Assembly: GCF_036181745.1 (NCBI RefSeq) | Contig: NZ_CP108080.1 | Coordinates: 1,798,001-1,862,000 of the forward strand | Source of the DNA: Streptomyces sp. NBC_00259 | Lineage (GTDB): Bacteria > Actinomycetota > Actinomycetes > Streptomycetales > Streptomycetaceae | Length of the DNA stretch: 64,000 nt | Reading direction: 5' to 3' | Shown here: positions 1 through 9,325 of the stretch, in pieces | Layout: each line of letters starts with the position of its first letter | Numbering within the stretch: position 1 is the stretch's first letter | Program-made: the position numbers and the translations under genes | The notes under the pieces: generated by a model | Database searches by the model: none | Told to the model about the DNA's origin: nothing | What the model saw: the letters and a program-made list of their open reading frames with translations, nothing else

Positions 1-1143
1 CGGGGTGAACATCATCAACCCGTTGACGTTGGCCGCGTGGCCGTCGGCCTCGCCGTTGGTGGTGTAGAGCTCGGAGGAGACCTGCGGGTAGTAGCCGGGG
101 ACGGCCGGCTTGTCGGGCGTGCCGGCGAGCGCCTTGTAGAGGACGTCGTCGGGGGTGGGGGTGGCGACCTGCCAGCCCACGCCGTACAGCAGCAGTTCGG
201 CGGCGGAGTGGTAGTTGATGCCGTACTCGAAGCCGATGCGCTTCTGGAAGCGGTCGAGCGCGATCGTCTCGGGCTCGGAGGAGGGGCCCGCACCACGATA
301 GGTCTCGCTGCCCGGGTTGGGGGACGAACCCTCGTTGTCGTAGCCCCACTTGTAGGAGAAGTTCCGGTTGAGGTCGACGCCGTCGCCGGTGGTGATCCGT
401 CCGTCGCCGTTGTTGTCGCGGAGGTTCTTGCGCCAGAGCCGGTTGCTCTCGGCCGCGTGGGTGAAGTCGTAGCCGTCGGGGTTGGCGGAGAGCAGGAACC
501 ACAGCTCGGTGGTGTCCACGAGCCGAGTGATGCGCTGGTCCTTGCCGTACCCGTCGACGTAGTGGTGGAGCAGCCGCCGGGTCATCTCGGGGGTGATCCA
601 CTCGCGTGCGTGCTGGTTGGACATGTAGAGCGTGGACGGCTTGGCGCCGTCGCGGTACTTCTTGGCGCCCTTGCTGAGCTTGAGGGCGAGGATGTCCTTG
701 CCCTGCACGGTCTTGCCGATGCTGACGACCTTGGTGATCGACGGGTTGGCCGCGGCGGTGGCCAGGATCTCCTCCTTGAGGCCCCCTTCGCCGCTGTACG
801 GCCGGTAGACGCCGTCCCCGGCAGCGGCGGCGCGCTGCCTGCCGGCACTGGAGACGGTGTGCTCGGTGAGGCTGACGCCTCGGGCGCGGAGCTCACCGGC
901 CTGGTCCTCGGTGAGGAACACCTCGACGGTGGCGGTGCCCTTGTCCGGTACCTGCTCGGTCAGTTCATGACCGTCGGCTCCGGCCGCGAGGAGCAGTGGT
1001 ACCTGCTCCTTGGTGACCTTCGCCTGCCATACGGAGAGTCCGGCGTCGTCTCCGCCCTGGTCGGCCCGGGCGAGCGGCGCGGCCGCCAGACCGGCCATCA
1101 GGAGTGAGGTCGCGGCGAGGATCGATCTCGCTCTTCGTCTCAT
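1..1143 (-). CDS. Secreted M14 zinc carboxypeptidase (3' end outside window)
   Basis: The protein is a secreted metallocarboxypeptidase that removes C-terminal residues from peptides. It starts at ATG 1143-1141 with an RR-containing signal peptide (MRRRARSILA...), followed by a propeptide-like segment. The catalytic domain contains SNQHAREWITPE, whose His and Glu are the classical M14 zinc ligands (HxxE). It is followed by the NPDGY and DLNRNF substrate-site signatures and by an NYHSAAELLLY segment where the third zinc His lies. About 380 residues are visible, and the reading frame stays open to base 1, so the C-terminus and stop lie outside the window. The gene is separated from whiA by a strong terminator, so it is its own transcription unit. 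The family call is firm; the substrate is unknown. Confidence 0.9.
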   Translation of the reverse strand, partial: MRRRARSILAATSLLMAGLAAAPLARADQGGDDAGLSVWQAKVTKEQVPLLLAAGADGHELTEQVPDKGTATVEVFLTEDQAGELRARGVSLTEHTVSSAGRQRAAAAGDGVYRPYSGEGGLKEEILATAAANPSITKVVSIGKTVQGKDILALKLSKGAKKYRDGAKPSTLYMSNQHAREWITPEMTRRLLHHYVDGYGKDQRITRLVDTTELWFLLSANPDGYDFTHAAESNRLWRKNLRDNNGDGRITTGDGVDLNRNFSYKWGYDNEGSSPNPGSETYRGAGPSSEPETIALDRFQKRIGFEYGINYHSAAELLLYGVGWQVATPTPDDVLYKALAGTPDKPAVPGYYPQVSSELYTTNGEADGHAANVNGLMMFTP

Positions 1144-1264
1144 TGGCCCCCCTTGCTTTCGTCTGTCGCGAAAGAAAACAGATGCCAGGCTCATCACACC
1201 TCATGATCATGTCAAGACCGCGTGTCCGCGGTACCGGTCGGGGTGAAGGGGCGGGGTGAAGAGA

Positions 1265-1297
1265 GAAGCCCGTCCGGCGTTGCACCGGACGGGCTTC
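1265..1297 (-). terminator. Terminator of the uvrC-rapZ-yvcK-whiA operon
   Basis: A perfect 13-bp stem GAAGCCCGTCCGG / CCGGACGGGCTTC with a 7-nt loop lies 25 bp beyond the whiA stop. There is no long U-tract, as is usual for Streptomyces hairpin terminators. Confidence 0.85.
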
Positions 1298-1321
1298 ACG
1301 GGAGCGGGCCGCACCGTGGGC

Positions 1322-2311
1322 TCAGCCCACGAGACCGTCGGCCATTTCCTCCGTCAGATTGGATTCCGTACCCGGAATGCCGAGGTCCTGCGCCCGCTTG
1401 TCCGCCATCGCCAGGAGCCGGCGGATCCGCCCGGCCACCGCGTCCTTCGTCAACGGCGGGTCGGCGAGCGCCCCCAGTTCCTCCAGGGACGCCTGCTTGT
1501 GCTCCATGCGCAGCCGGCCCGCCGCCGCGAGGTGCTCGGGGACCTCCTCGCCGAGGATCTCCAGCGCGCGCTGGACCCGCGCGCCCGCGGCCACCGCGGC
1601 GCGGGCCGAGCGGCGCAGATTGGCGTCGTCGAAGTTGGCCAGCCGGTTCGCGGTCGCGCGGACCTCGCGGCGCATCCGCCGCTCCTCCCACGCCAGCACC
1701 GACTCGTGCGCGCCGAGCCGGGTGAGCAGCGCGCCGATCGCGTCACCGTCACGGACCACGACCCGGTCCACCCCGCGCACCTCACGCGCCTTCGCCGCGA
1801 TGGAGAGCCGGCGTGCCGCCCCGACCAGCGCCAGCGCGGCCTCCGGGCCCGGGCAGGTCACCTCCAGCGAGGAGGAGCGGCCGGGCTCGGTGAGCGAACC
1901 GTGCGCCAGGAAGGCTCCGCGCCAGGCCGCCTCGGCGTCGCAGGTGGCGCCGGAGACGACCTGCGGGGGCAGCCCGCGGATCGGACGGCCGCGGCCGTCG
2001 ACCAGACCGGTCTGCCGCGCCAGCTGGTCACCGCCCGCCACCACCCGTACGACGTAGCGCGAACCGCGCCGCAGCCCGCCGGGGGCCATCACCACGAGAT
2101 CCGAGGAGTGCCCGAAGATCTCCAGGATGTCCTTGCGGAGCCTGCGGGCCGCGATGCCGGTGTCCAGCTCCGCCTCGATCACGATGCGGCCGCTGACCAG
2201 ATGCAGCCCGCCCGCGAACCGAAGGATCGCCGAGACCTCCGCCTTTCTGCAGCAGGTCCGGGTGACGGGGAGCCGGGAGATCTCGTCCTTCACCGCTGCC
2301 GTCATCGCCAT
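1322..2311 (-). CDS. whiA: Sporulation transcriptional regulator WhiA
   Basis: WhiA binds DNA and, with WhiB, controls the switch from aerial growth to sporulation septation. The protein is 329 aa, the usual length. It has an N-terminal LAGLIDADG-homing-endonuclease-like fold that begins [15 protein letters not shown] and a C-terminal WhiA helix-turn-helix region ([18 protein letters not shown], near residues 275-295). The ATG at 2311 lies inside the end of yvcK. A second ATG at 2305 overlaps the yvcK stop as ATGA, so either start gives translational coupling. It is the last gene of the uvrC-rapZ-yvcK-whiA operon, an arrangement known across actinobacteria. The sequence matches the known Streptomyces protein very closely as I remember it. 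Confidence 0.98.
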   Translation of the reverse strand: MAMTAAVKDEISRLPVTRTCCRKAEVSAILRFAGGLHLVSGRIVIEAELDTGIAARRLRKDILEIFGHSSDLVVMAPGGLRRGSRYVVRVVAGGDQLARQTGLVDGRGRPIRGLPPQVVSGATCDAEAAWRGAFLAHGSLTEPGRSSSLEVTCPGPEAALALVGAARRLSIAAKAREVRGVDRVVVRDGDAIGALLTRLGAHESVLAWEERRMRREVRATANRLANFDDANLRRSARAAVAAGARVQRALEILGEEVPEHLAAAGRLRMEHKQASLEELGALADPPLTKDAVAGRIRRLLAMADKRAQDLGIPGTESNLTEEMADGLVG

Positions 2312-3336
2312 GGGCCGATCCTTCCATGCATCCGAAAAATACGGTCGTACGCGGCGGCCAACAGCTCCGGGTCGTGCTTCGGAGCCCCGTCGGGTCTCGC
2401 CACGGGCGCCAGCTCGACCGCCGCACCGAGCCGCTCTGCGGCCTCGGCGAGAGACTCGCGGTCGGGCACGGCGGCCTCGTCGGCCAGCACCACGTCCAGG
2501 GCGAGTTTAGGGGCGTGTCGCCCCAAAACCTCCAAATGACGCTGCGGAGAGAAGCCTTCCGTTTCTCCGGGCTGCGGTGCGAGATTCAGCGAGAGAACGC
2601 GACGGGCCTTCGTCTCGACGAGCGCGTCCAGCAGCTCCGGTACCAGGAGGTGCGGGATCACCGACGAGAACCAGGAGCCGGGACCGAGCACCACCCAGTC
2701 CGCGTCGAGTACGGCCGCGACGGCCTCGGGAACGGCCGGCGGATCGTTCGGCACGAGGTGCACCGACTGCACCTCACCCGGGGTGAGCGCGACCGTCGCC
2801 TGCCCCCGGACCGTGACGATCTCGTCGGGACGGTCCGGTTCATGCCCCCTGACCAGCGCCTGCAGCTCCAGCGGCACGGCGGACATGGGCAGCACCCTGC
2901 CGTGGGCGCCCAGCAGCTTGCCGACCAGGTCCAGGGCCTGCACATGGTCGCCGAGCTGCTCCCACAGCGCGACGATCAGCAGATTCCCGACCGCGTGCTC
3001 ATGCAGCTCGCCCTGCGACTGGAAGCGGTGCTGGATGACCCGGGACCAGGTCTGGCCCCAGTCGTCGTCACCGCACAGCGCCGCCAGCGCCTTGCGGAGA
3101 TCGCCGGGCGGCAGGACGCCCAGCTCCTTGCGGAGCCGGCCGCTGGAGCCGCCGTCGTCGGCGACGGTGACGACCGCGGTGAGGTCGCCGGTGATGCGGC
3201 GCAGGGCCGCGAGCGACGCCGACAGTCCCATGCCGCCGCCGAGCGCGACGACCTTGGGCTGGGCGCCGCGTCTACGGCCGGTGCGGAGCGCGTCACTGCC
3301 CCGCAGCCGGCGCAGACGGAGAGTACGTCCGGTCAC
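2302..3336 (-). CDS. yvcK: YvcK/CofD-family UDP-GlcNAc-binding gluconeogenesis factor
   Basis: YvcK-family proteins bind UDP-sugars and, in Bacillus and mycobacteria, influence carbon flux and cell-wall synthesis. The 344-aa protein opens with a short basic leader. It then shows the CofD-like nucleotide-binding start [18 protein letters not shown] near residue 28 and [18 protein letters not shown] near residue 57, both diagnostic for the family. The GTG start at 3336 overlaps the rapZ stop by 4 nt (GTGA), and its 3' end overlaps whiA by 10 nt. This indicates tight translational coupling in a four-gene operon. The role in Streptomyces is inferred from homologues. Confidence 0.93.
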   Translation of the reverse strand: MTGRTLRLRRLRGSDALRTGRRRGAQPKVVALGGGMGLSASLAALRRITGDLTAVVTVADDGGSSGRLRKELGVLPPGDLRKALAALCGDDDWGQTWSRVIQHRFQSQGELHEHAVGNLLIVALWEQLGDHVQALDLVGKLLGAHGRVLPMSAVPLELQALVRGHEPDRPDEIVTVRGQATVALTPGEVQSVHLVPNDPPAVPEAVAAVLDADWVVLGPGSWFSSVIPHLLVPELLDALVETKARRVLSLNLAPQPGETEGFSPQRHLEVLGRHAPKLALDVVLADEAAVPDRESLAEAAERLGAAVELAPVARPDGAPKHDPELLAAAYDRIFRMHGRIGPWR

Positions 3337-4277
3337 TCGCGCCCCATGTCCCGGTGCACGATGACGGTCTCGATCCCCTCGGAGCCGAGGCGGGCGGCGA
3401 GCTTCTCGGACATGGCGACCGAGCGGTGCTTGCCGCCGGTGCAGCCGACGGCGATCGTCACGTACCGCTTGCCCTCACGGCGGTAGCCCGCCGCGATCAG
3501 CTGCAGCAGCTCGGTGTACTGGTTCAGGAACTCCTTGGCGCCCGGCTGGTCGAAGACATAGCCCGACACCTCCTCGTTGAGGCCGGTGAAGGGGCGCAGC
3601 TCCGGGACCCAGTGCGGGTTCGGCAGGAAGCGGCAGTCCACGACGAGGTCGGCGTCGACGGGGAGGCCGTACTTGTAGCCGAAGGACATGACCGTGGCCC
3701 GCAGCTCCGGCTCCTCGTCGCCCGCGAACTGGGCGTCCATCTTGGCGCGCAGCTCGTGGACGTTCAGGCTGGAGGTGTCGATCACCAGGTCGGCGTCGCC
3801 GCGCAGCTCCCGCAGGAGGTCCCGCTCGGCGGCGATGCCGTCGACGATCCGGCCGTCGCCCTGCAACGGGTGCGGGCGGCGCACGGACTCGAAGCGGCGC
3901 ACGAGGGCGTCGTCGGACGACTCCAGGAAGACGATCCGCCGGGTGACCTGCTTGGAATCGAGGTCCGCGAGGGACTCGCGGAGGTTGTCGAAGAACCGCC
4001 GGCCGCGGACGTCCACGACGACGGCGATACGGGCCACATTGCCCTGGGAACGGGCGCCGAGCTCCACCATGGTGGGGATCAGCGCGGGCGGCAGGTTGTC
4101 GACGACGAACCAGCCGAGGTCCTCCAGGCACTTCGCCGCGGTACTGCGGCCCGCGCCCGACATTCCGGAGATGATCACCAGCTCGGGGATGGCCGCCTCT
4201 GCGACCTGCCCGGCCTCGGTAGTCGTGCCCGTACTCACGTCTCCTGCTCCGTGTTCTGGTCTGTTCTGCTCGGTCAT
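3333..4277 (-). CDS. rapZ: RapZ-family nucleotide-binding RNase adapter
   Basis: RapZ/YvcJ proteins are P-loop GTP/ATP-binding proteins. In E. coli RapZ delivers small RNAs to RNase E. The 314-aa protein has a disordered, acidic N-terminus of about 30 residues and then the Walker A GMSGAGRS (residues 38-45). The C-terminal domain carries the signature [15 protein letters not shown], which is the likely RNA- or phosphosugar-sensing half. Its ATG overlaps the uvrC stop by 4 nt and its stop overlaps the yvcK start by 4 nt. The family call is secure; its RNA partner in this organism is not evident. Confidence 0.94.
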   Translation of the reverse strand: MTEQNRPEHGAGDVSTGTTTEAGQVAEAAIPELVIISGMSGAGRSTAAKCLEDLGWFVVDNLPPALIPTMVELGARSQGNVARIAVVVDVRGRRFFDNLRESLADLDSKQVTRRIVFLESSDDALVRRFESVRRPHPLQGDGRIVDGIAAERDLLRELRGDADLVIDTSSLNVHELRAKMDAQFAGDEEPELRATVMSFGYKYGLPVDADLVVDCRFLPNPHWVPELRPFTGLNEEVSGYVFDQPGAKEFLNQYTELLQLIAAGYRREGKRYVTIAVGCTGGKHRSVAMSEKLAARLGSEGIETVIVHRDMGRE

Positions 4278-6316
4278 GCCGTGCTGCCCCCGTCCTCGGT
4301 CGCCACTACGGCCCCGTCGTTCTCTTCCATGATCTCGCCTGTCGCCATATTCACCGCGGGGGCGGCGGGCGCCGCCTGTGCAAGGGCAACGACCACGGAC
4401 TCCGCCGTCTTCCGGCCCATGCCGGGCACCTCGCAGATCTGCTCGATTGTCGCCTGCCGCAGCCGCTTCACCGAGCCGAAATGCTTGATCAGCGCCTGCT
4501 TGCGGGTCTCGCCGAGGCCCGGCACCGCGTCCAGCGGGCTCGTCCGCAGCCGCTTGGTGCGCTTGGAGCGCTGATAGCGGATCGCGAAGTCGTGAGCCGT
4601 GTCACGCACCCGCTGTATGAGATACAGCCCCTCGCTGGAGCGGGGCAGCACGACCGGGTCGTCCTCGCCGGGCAGCCAGATCTCCTCCATGCGCTTGGCG
4701 ATCCCGCAGACGGCGACATCGTCGATGCCCAGCTCGTCCAGGGCCCGCTGCGCGGCGGCGACCTGCGGCTGTCCGCCGTCGACGAGGACGAGCTGCGGCG
4801 GGTAGGCGAACTTCTTCGGTCTGCCGTTCTCCTCGGCGGCGGTCAGGGCGACCTCACCACCGTCCTCGGCGGTCCACTCGCCCGTCTTCTCCTTCTCGGC
4901 GAGGTAGCGCCGGAAGCGCCGGCTGATCACCTCGTGCATGGACCGGACGTCGTCCTGCCCCTCGCCGTGCCAGACCTGCGTATCGCCGACACGGCCCTTG
5001 ATCTGGAAGCGCCGGTACTCGCTCTTCCTCGGCAGCCCGTCCTCGAAGACCACCATGGACGCCACCACGTCCTCGCCCTGCAGATGCGAGATGTCGAAGC
5101 ACTCGATCCGCAGCGGCGCCGAGTCCAGGTCCAGCGCCTCGGCGATCTCCTCCAGGGCCCGGGAGCGGGTGGTGAGGTCGCTCGCGCGCTTCGTCTTGTG
5201 CAGTACGAGAGCCTGCTGCGCATTGCGCCCGACCGTCGCCATCAGGTCCTTCTTGTCCCCGCGCTGCGGGATGCGCAGCGAGACGGCGGACCCCCGCCGC
5301 TCGCTCAGCCACTGGGTGACCGCGGCGAGATCCTCGGGCAGGGCCGGGACGAGCACCTCCTTGGGGACGGCGTCGCCGCTCTCCTCCCCGTACAGCTGCT
5401 GCAGCGCGTGCTCGACCAGGCCCGCCGTGTCGACCGCCTCGACCTTGTCGGTGACCCAGCCGCGCTGGCCGCGGACCCGGCCGCCACGCACGTGGAAGAT
5501 CTGGACGGCGGCCTCCAGCTCGTCCTCGGCGACCGCGATCAGATCCGCGTCGGTGGCGTCCGCCAGCACCACCGCGTTCTTCTCCAGAGCCCGCCTGAGG
5601 GCCTCTATGTCGTCGCGCAGCCTGGCCGCCCGCTCGTACTCCATCTCCTCGGCCGCCGCCGTCATGTCCTTCTCCAGACGGCGGATGTAGGTGCCCGTGC
5701 GGCCGGCCATGAAGTCGCAGAAGTCCTCCGCCAGTTCGCGGTGCTCCTCCGCGGTGACCCGGCCCACGCACGGCGCCGAGCACTTGCCGATGTAGCCCAG
5801 CAGACACGGCCGGCCGGTCCGCGCGGCGTTCTTGAACACCCCGGTGGAGCAGGTGCGGACGGGGAAGACCCGGAGCATCAGGTCCACGGTCTCGCGGATC
5901 GCCCACGCGTGCCCGTAGGGACCGAAGTAGCGCACGCCCTTCTTCTTGGCGCCGCGCATCACCTGCACCCGCGGGAACTCCTCGTTCATCGTCACCGCGA
6001 GATAGGGGTAGCTCTTGTCGTCCCGGTACTTGACGTTGAAGCGGGGGTCGAACTCCTTGATCCAGGAGTACTCCAGCTGCAGCGCCTCGACCTCGGTGGC
6101 GACGACGGTCCACTCCACGGAGGCCGCGGTCGTGACCATCGTGCGGGTGCGCGGATGCAGACCCGCCAGGTCCTGGAAGTAGTTGGCGAGACGCTGCCGC
6201 AGACTCTTCGCCTTGCCGACGTAGATCACCCGGCGGTGCTCGTCACGGAACTTGTAGACCCCTGGCGAGTCGGGGATCTGTCCCGGCTTGGGTCGGTAGC
6301 TGGAGGGGTCTGCCAT
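4274..6316 (-). CDS. uvrC: Excinuclease ABC subunit C
   Basis: UvrC makes the dual incisions in nucleotide excision repair after UvrAB has loaded on the lesion. From ATG 6316 the protein is 680 aa. It has a GIY-YIG nuclease domain at the start ([20 protein letters not shown]), the CxxC pair in [14 protein letters not shown], and a UVR (UvrB-contact) motif near residues 200-240. The RNase H-like second nuclease follows ([27 protein letters not shown]), then C-terminal helix-hairpin-helix repeats ([19 protein letters not shown]). The open frame extends far upstream, but only this start gives the conserved N-terminus and it has a -10 element at leaderless distance. It is the first gene of the operon that ends in whiA. 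Confidence 0.97.
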   Translation of the reverse strand: MADPSSYRPKPGQIPDSPGVYKFRDEHRRVIYVGKAKSLRQRLANYFQDLAGLHPRTRTMVTTAASVEWTVVATEVEALQLEYSWIKEFDPRFNVKYRDDKSYPYLAVTMNEEFPRVQVMRGAKKKGVRYFGPYGHAWAIRETVDLMLRVFPVRTCSTGVFKNAARTGRPCLLGYIGKCSAPCVGRVTAEEHRELAEDFCDFMAGRTGTYIRRLEKDMTAAAEEMEYERAARLRDDIEALRRALEKNAVVLADATDADLIAVAEDELEAAVQIFHVRGGRVRGQRGWVTDKVEAVDTAGLVEHALQQLYGEESGDAVPKEVLVPALPEDLAAVTQWLSERRGSAVSLRIPQRGDKKDLMATVGRNAQQALVLHKTKRASDLTTRSRALEEIAEALDLDSAPLRIECFDISHLQGEDVVASMVVFEDGLPRKSEYRRFQIKGRVGDTQVWHGEGQDDVRSMHEVISRRFRRYLAEKEKTGEWTAEDGGEVALTAAEENGRPKKFAYPPQLVLVDGGQPQVAAAQRALDELGIDDVAVCGIAKRMEEIWLPGEDDPVVLPRSSEGLYLIQRVRDTAHDFAIRYQRSKRTKRLRTSPLDAVPGLGETRKQALIKHFGSVKRLRQATIEQICEVPGMGRKTAESVVVALAQAAPAAPAVNMATGEIMEENDGAVVATEDGGSTA

Positions 6317-6664
6317 GCCGCCCACCCTACTGGCGGCCACGGACAACCGGGGCCCGCCGGGGGCGCGTGGACGGCGTCCCGCGCCCGGGCGCAGGCGCGG
6401 GTACGGGGCCGGTGCGGTGCGGGGCGGGTCGAGCCGGGAGCGGGGCGGGGGCGCTTCGAGCCGGGCGGTGGAGGACGCGTCCGGACACGTGCCATGAGCA
6501 TCTTCCGTTGTCCGGACCAGGTCGACACGCTTCAATGCGGGGTGATGCACGGCTGTGAACGGTGCGTTCCGGGTGTGAGCGGCCGTCTTCGGCCCATCGG
6601 CATGACCGCGGCCCACGGTGCGACGATCCGCCGGGCCGCCGTGACCATTCACCGAGGAGTCCCC
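6317..6664. other. Divergent intergenic region between uvrC and the HTH-like gene
   Basis: These 348 bp are very GC-rich. I see the uvrC -10 element and the ribosome-binding site GAGGAG at 6654-6659 for the rightward gene. A TCGAGCCGGG sequence occurs twice (near 6430 and 6456). The frame of the rightward gene stays open upstream to an ATG at 6494, but the upstream residues look non-coding. I see no RNA gene. Confidence 0.6.
6324..6329 (-). promoter_or_regulatory. Candidate -10 element, leaderless uvrC operon promoter
   Basis: TAGGGT on the minus strand lies 7 nt before the uvrC ATG, the distance expected if transcription begins at the A of the start codon. No convincing -35 is visible, so confidence is moderate. 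Confidence 0.45.
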
Positions 6665-7609
6665 ATGGGGTACGCCGCGCACCCCGCGCACACGGAGGCC
6701 GAGCTGGCCCAGGTGCTGCACACCGGCCCGTTCCATGTGGCGCTGCGGGCGGCGCTCGCGGTGCGCGGGCTGCCGCTCCAGCGGGTCCAGCACCACCTCG
6801 CGCACCGGGGGGTCAAGGTCGGCGTGACCAGCCTCAGTTACTGGCAGCAGGGCGCGCGCCGGCCGCAGCGCCCCGAGTCGCTGCGGGCCGTGCGCGCCCT
6901 GGAGGAGGTGCTGCAGCTGCCGGGGAACTCCCTGCTGCGGCTGCTGCCGGAGGGCGGCGCACCGAGCGACCGGGGCAGACCGGCGGCGCGCTCGTACCGC
7001 TCGCTCGCCGGGGCGTCCGGTGTGCTGGAACGGCTGCTGGCCGCCTTGGATCAGCCGGCGGACGGCGGGCTGCACACGGTCGGGCACCACGAGCGGGTGC
7101 GGATCGGCGCGGGACGTGAGCTGCTGGGGCGGGACTCGCAGCACGTCGTACGCGCCTACCGCGACGGCGTCGACCGCTGTCTGGCCGTCCACCAGGGAGA
7201 TCCCGGGTGCGACCCGGCCCGGGTGACGGTGCGGGCGACGGAGAACTGCCGGACGGGGCGGGTGCGGTACGACCGCGCGTCGGGGGTGCTGGTCGCGGAG
7301 CTGCTCTTCGACGCACGGCTGCGGGCCGGTGAGACGTATCTCTTCGGGTACGGCTTCGAGGACGGCACGGCCGGGCCGAGTGGTGAGTACGCGCGGGGCT
7401 TCGGCTTCGCGGGCGGGCAGTACGTACTGCAGGTGCGGTTCGACGAGGCGGCGCTGCCCCTGCGGTGCCGGCGCTTCGTCCAGGCCTCGGCGGGGGCGGC
7501 GCGGACGGGCCGTGCGGATCTGACGCCGAACGGCCGGCACGGCACGGTCCATCTGGTCGAGCAGGACGTACGGCCGGGGGTCCTGGGGATCGACTGGGAC
7601 TGGGACTGA
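6665..7609 (+). CDS. Helix-turn-helix-like protein with beta-rich C-terminal domain, function unknown
   Basis: The 314-aa protein starts at ATG 6665, 5 nt after GAGGAG. Residues about 20-85 resemble an XRE/lambda-repressor-type HTH with an extended loop: [20 protein letters not shown], then [18 protein letters not shown], where [10 protein letters not shown] resembles the recognition-helix end of XRE proteins. A linker follows, then about 200 residues rich in predicted beta strands ([40 protein letters not shown]), ending in an acidic GIDWDWD tail. There is no signal peptide. I do not recognise a named family. A DNA-binding sensor with a beta-sandwich ligand domain is the most reasonable reading. 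It stands alone between uvrC and a Rieske gene. Confidence 0.7.
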   Translation: MGYAAHPAHTEAELAQVLHTGPFHVALRAALAVRGLPLQRVQHHLAHRGVKVGVTSLSYWQQGARRPQRPESLRAVRALEEVLQLPGNSLLRLLPEGGAPSDRGRPAARSYRSLAGASGVLERLLAALDQPADGGLHTVGHHERVRIGAGRELLGRDSQHVVRAYRDGVDRCLAVHQGDPGCDPARVTVRATENCRTGRVRYDRASGVLVAELLFDARLRAGETYLFGYGFEDGTAGPSGEYARGFGFAGGQYVLQVRFDEAALPLRCRRFVQASAGAARTGRADLTPNGRHGTVHLVEQDVRPGVLGIDWDWD

Positions 7610-7650
7610 GCCGCACGCGCCCCGCGCAGGCCCGCAGGCCGGCCCCTCCG

Positions 7651-7730
7651 GCTCGCAGGCCGGACCCTCGGAGCCGTCGGCCCGCGCCCCGCGCAGGCTC
7701 GCAGGTCGCGCCCTCGGAGCCGTCGGCCCG
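7651..7730. repeat. Tandem 46-bp duplication after the HTH-like gene
   Basis: A unit beginning GCTCGCAGG recurs exactly 46 bp later (7651 and 7697). The two copies share the 20-mer at 7665-7684 and 7711-7730 without mismatch. The array fills the space between two convergent genes. Confidence 0.8.
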
Positions 7731-7734
7731 TGGG

Positions 7735-8163
7735 TCAGGCGTCCGGGCCCGCGACCAGCTTGCCGTCCCGGACACTGACCGGGACCTGCGGGAGCGGCAC
7801 GGTCGCGGGGCCCTTGAGGGCCTTGCCGGTGGTGACGTCGAAGCGGCTTCCGTGGCACGGACAGTTGCCCTCCGTGCCCTCCACCTTGTCCAGGACGCAG
7901 CCGGCGTGCGTGCACTGCGCGCTGAACGCCTTGTATTCGCCCTGCGCCGGGCAGTGCACGACGAGCCGCTGCTCGCGGTAGAGCCGGGCGCCGCCGACGG
8001 GGATCTCGTCCGCGGCACCGAGGTCGACCGGTGCGGTCGGCGTCGGGACCTGTGCGTGGCCCACCTTGGAGTCGGTGGAGCAGGCGGCGACACCCAGCCC
8101 GGCGGCCCCCGCGAGGGCGGCGCCTTTCAGCACGGTACGGCGGGCGGCGGGCTGGCCGGACAT
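7735..8163 (-). CDS. Rieske [2Fe-2S] protein, Tat-exported lipoprotein
   Basis: This is an electron-transfer protein attached to the outer face of the membrane. It has 142 aa from ATG 8163, with GGAG 6 nt upstream; a GTG at 8175 is a less likely start. The N-terminus has a twin arginine ([11 protein letters not shown]), a hydrophobic core and a lipobox-like GVAAC. The Rieske ligands are complete: CTHAGC and CPCHGSRF, giving two Cys and two His for the [2Fe-2S] cluster plus the disulfide cysteines. It resembles the small stand-alone actinobacterial Rieske proteins rather than the QcrA subunit. No obvious redox partner is adjacent, so the partner is unknown. Confidence 0.9.
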   Translation of the reverse strand: MSGQPAARRTVLKGAALAGAAGLGVAACSTDSKVGHAQVPTPTAPVDLGAADEIPVGGARLYREQRLVVHCPAQGEYKAFSAQCTHAGCVLDKVEGTEGNCPCHGSRFDVTTGKALKGPATVPLPQVPVSVRDGKLVAGPDA

Positions 8164-8289
8164 GAAGGTCTCCACGGGTCAGGGGTGGGGGGGCGGTGAC
8201 AGACCCGACGATACCGGCGCAGATCGCGGCCCCTCCGGGCGGGTCGGGTCAGGGCCGCGGGAGGGCTGTCGCGGCCAGGACCGATGGGT

Positions 8290-8295
8290 TACGTT
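8290..8295 (+). promoter_or_regulatory. Candidate -10 element, leaderless PfkB-kinase promoter
   Basis: TACGTT lies 7 nt before the GTG start at 8303. There is no Shine-Dalgarno between them, which fits leaderless translation. The -35 is weak. Confidence 0.4.
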
Positions 8296-8302
8296 TTCAG
8301 CC

Positions 8303-9220
8303 GTGATCGTCGTCGCCGGTGAGTCCCTGATCGACCTGGTCCCGCAGCGGAGGGCGGTCGACGGCGAACCGCTGCCGCCACTGCTGCCGCGGCTCGGCGG
8401 CGGCCCGTACAACACGGCGGTGGCTCTGGGGCGGCTCGGCTCGCCCGTCACCTTCTGCTCACGGGTGTCGACGGACGGTTTCGGCGAGGCACTGCTCGGC
8501 GGGCTGCGTACGGCGGAGGTCGGGACGTCGCTGGTGCAGCGGGGGCCGGAGCCGACGACGCTCGCGGTCGCCTCGATCGGCGCTGACGGTTCCGCGGGGT
8601 ACGGCTTCTACACGTCAGGGAGCGCGGACCGGCTCTTCGAACTGCCGCCGGAACTGCCGCGCGGGGTGCGGGCGTTGGCGTTCGGCACGTGCTCGCTGGT
8701 GCTGGAGCCCGGTGCGAGCGCGTACGGGGCGCTGCTGCGGCGGGAGGCGGGACGCGGGGTCTTCACCCTGCTCGACCCGAACATCCGGCCGGGGCTGATC
8801 CCGGACCCCGACGCGTACCGGGCGCGGTTCGCGGGATGGCTGCCGTCGGTGTCGCTGCTGAAGCTCTCGGAGGACGACGCGAAGTGGCTCGGCGGCGACC
8901 CCGAGCGGTGGCTCGCGCAGGGCCCGGCGGCGGTGGTGCTGACCCGCGGTGAGCGGGGGCTGACGGTCTACACCCGCGACGGCGCCGAGGTCTCCGTCCC
9001 GGCGGCCGCGGTGAACGTCGCGGACACGATCGGCGCGGGCGACACGGTGAACGCGGCGCTGCTGCACACCCTGGACCGGCACGCCGCGCTCTCCCCGAGC
9101 GCCCTGCGGGCCCTGGACGCCCCCACCTGGTCCGCCCACCTCACCTTCGCGGCCCGCGCGGCGGCCCTGACCTGCTCCCGCACGGGCGCGGAACCCCCGT
9201 ACGCGCGGGAACTGGAGTAG
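8303..9220 (+). CDS. PfkB-family carbohydrate kinase (fructokinase-like)
   Basis: The enzyme transfers phosphate from ATP to a sugar hydroxyl. It has 305 aa from GTG 8303. The N-terminal PfkB pattern VVAGESLIDLVP is followed by the GGGPYNTAVALGRLG sugar-site glycine motif near residue 32. The C-terminal family signature VADTIGAGDTVNAALLHT carries the catalytic Asp and the anion hole. It resembles cytosolic fructokinases, but the substrate cannot be fixed from sequence. The frame is open upstream, yet the conserved N-terminus begins here and the start codon sits 7 nt after a -10-like element. It is convergent with uvrA across a double-hairpin terminator. Confidence 0.9.
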   Translation: MIVVAGESLIDLVPQRRAVDGEPLPPLLPRLGGGPYNTAVALGRLGSPVTFCSRVSTDGFGEALLGGLRTAEVGTSLVQRGPEPTTLAVASIGADGSAGYGFYTSGSADRLFELPPELPRGVRALAFGTCSLVLEPGASAYGALLRREAGRGVFTLLDPNIRPGLIPDPDAYRARFAGWLPSVSLLKLSEDDAKWLGGDPERWLAQGPAAVVLTRGERGLTVYTRDGAEVSVPAAAVNVADTIGAGDTVNAALLHTLDRHAALSPSALRALDAPTWSAHLTFAARAAALTCSRTGAEPPYARELE

Positions 9221-9246
9221 ATCCAGGCCGGCGGATCCGACCCGTG

Positions 9247-9321
9247 CCGGGGCGGAGCCCCGGTGGTCGGGTCCGGCGCGGGTCCGCCGCCCCCGGGCGG
9301 TGGCGGGTCCGCGCCGGACCC
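9247..9321. terminator. Double-hairpin bidirectional terminator between pfkB-type kinase and uvrA
   Basis: The first hairpin is CCGGGGC / GCCCCGG (9247-9253 with 9257-9263). The second has a perfect 13-bp outer stem GGGTCCGGCGCGG / CCGCGCCGGACCC (9269-9281 with 9309-9321) plus an inner GC-rich stem. It sits between convergent genes. Confidence 0.8.
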
Positions 9322-9325
9322 GAGG

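Noticed and set aside
6317..7915. The uvrC reading frame stays open about 1600 bp upstream of the chosen start.
   Set aside because: The upstream translation is Arg/Pro/Gly-rich noise, runs antisense to the HTH-like gene, and the conserved UvrC N-terminus and a -10 element fix the start at 6316.
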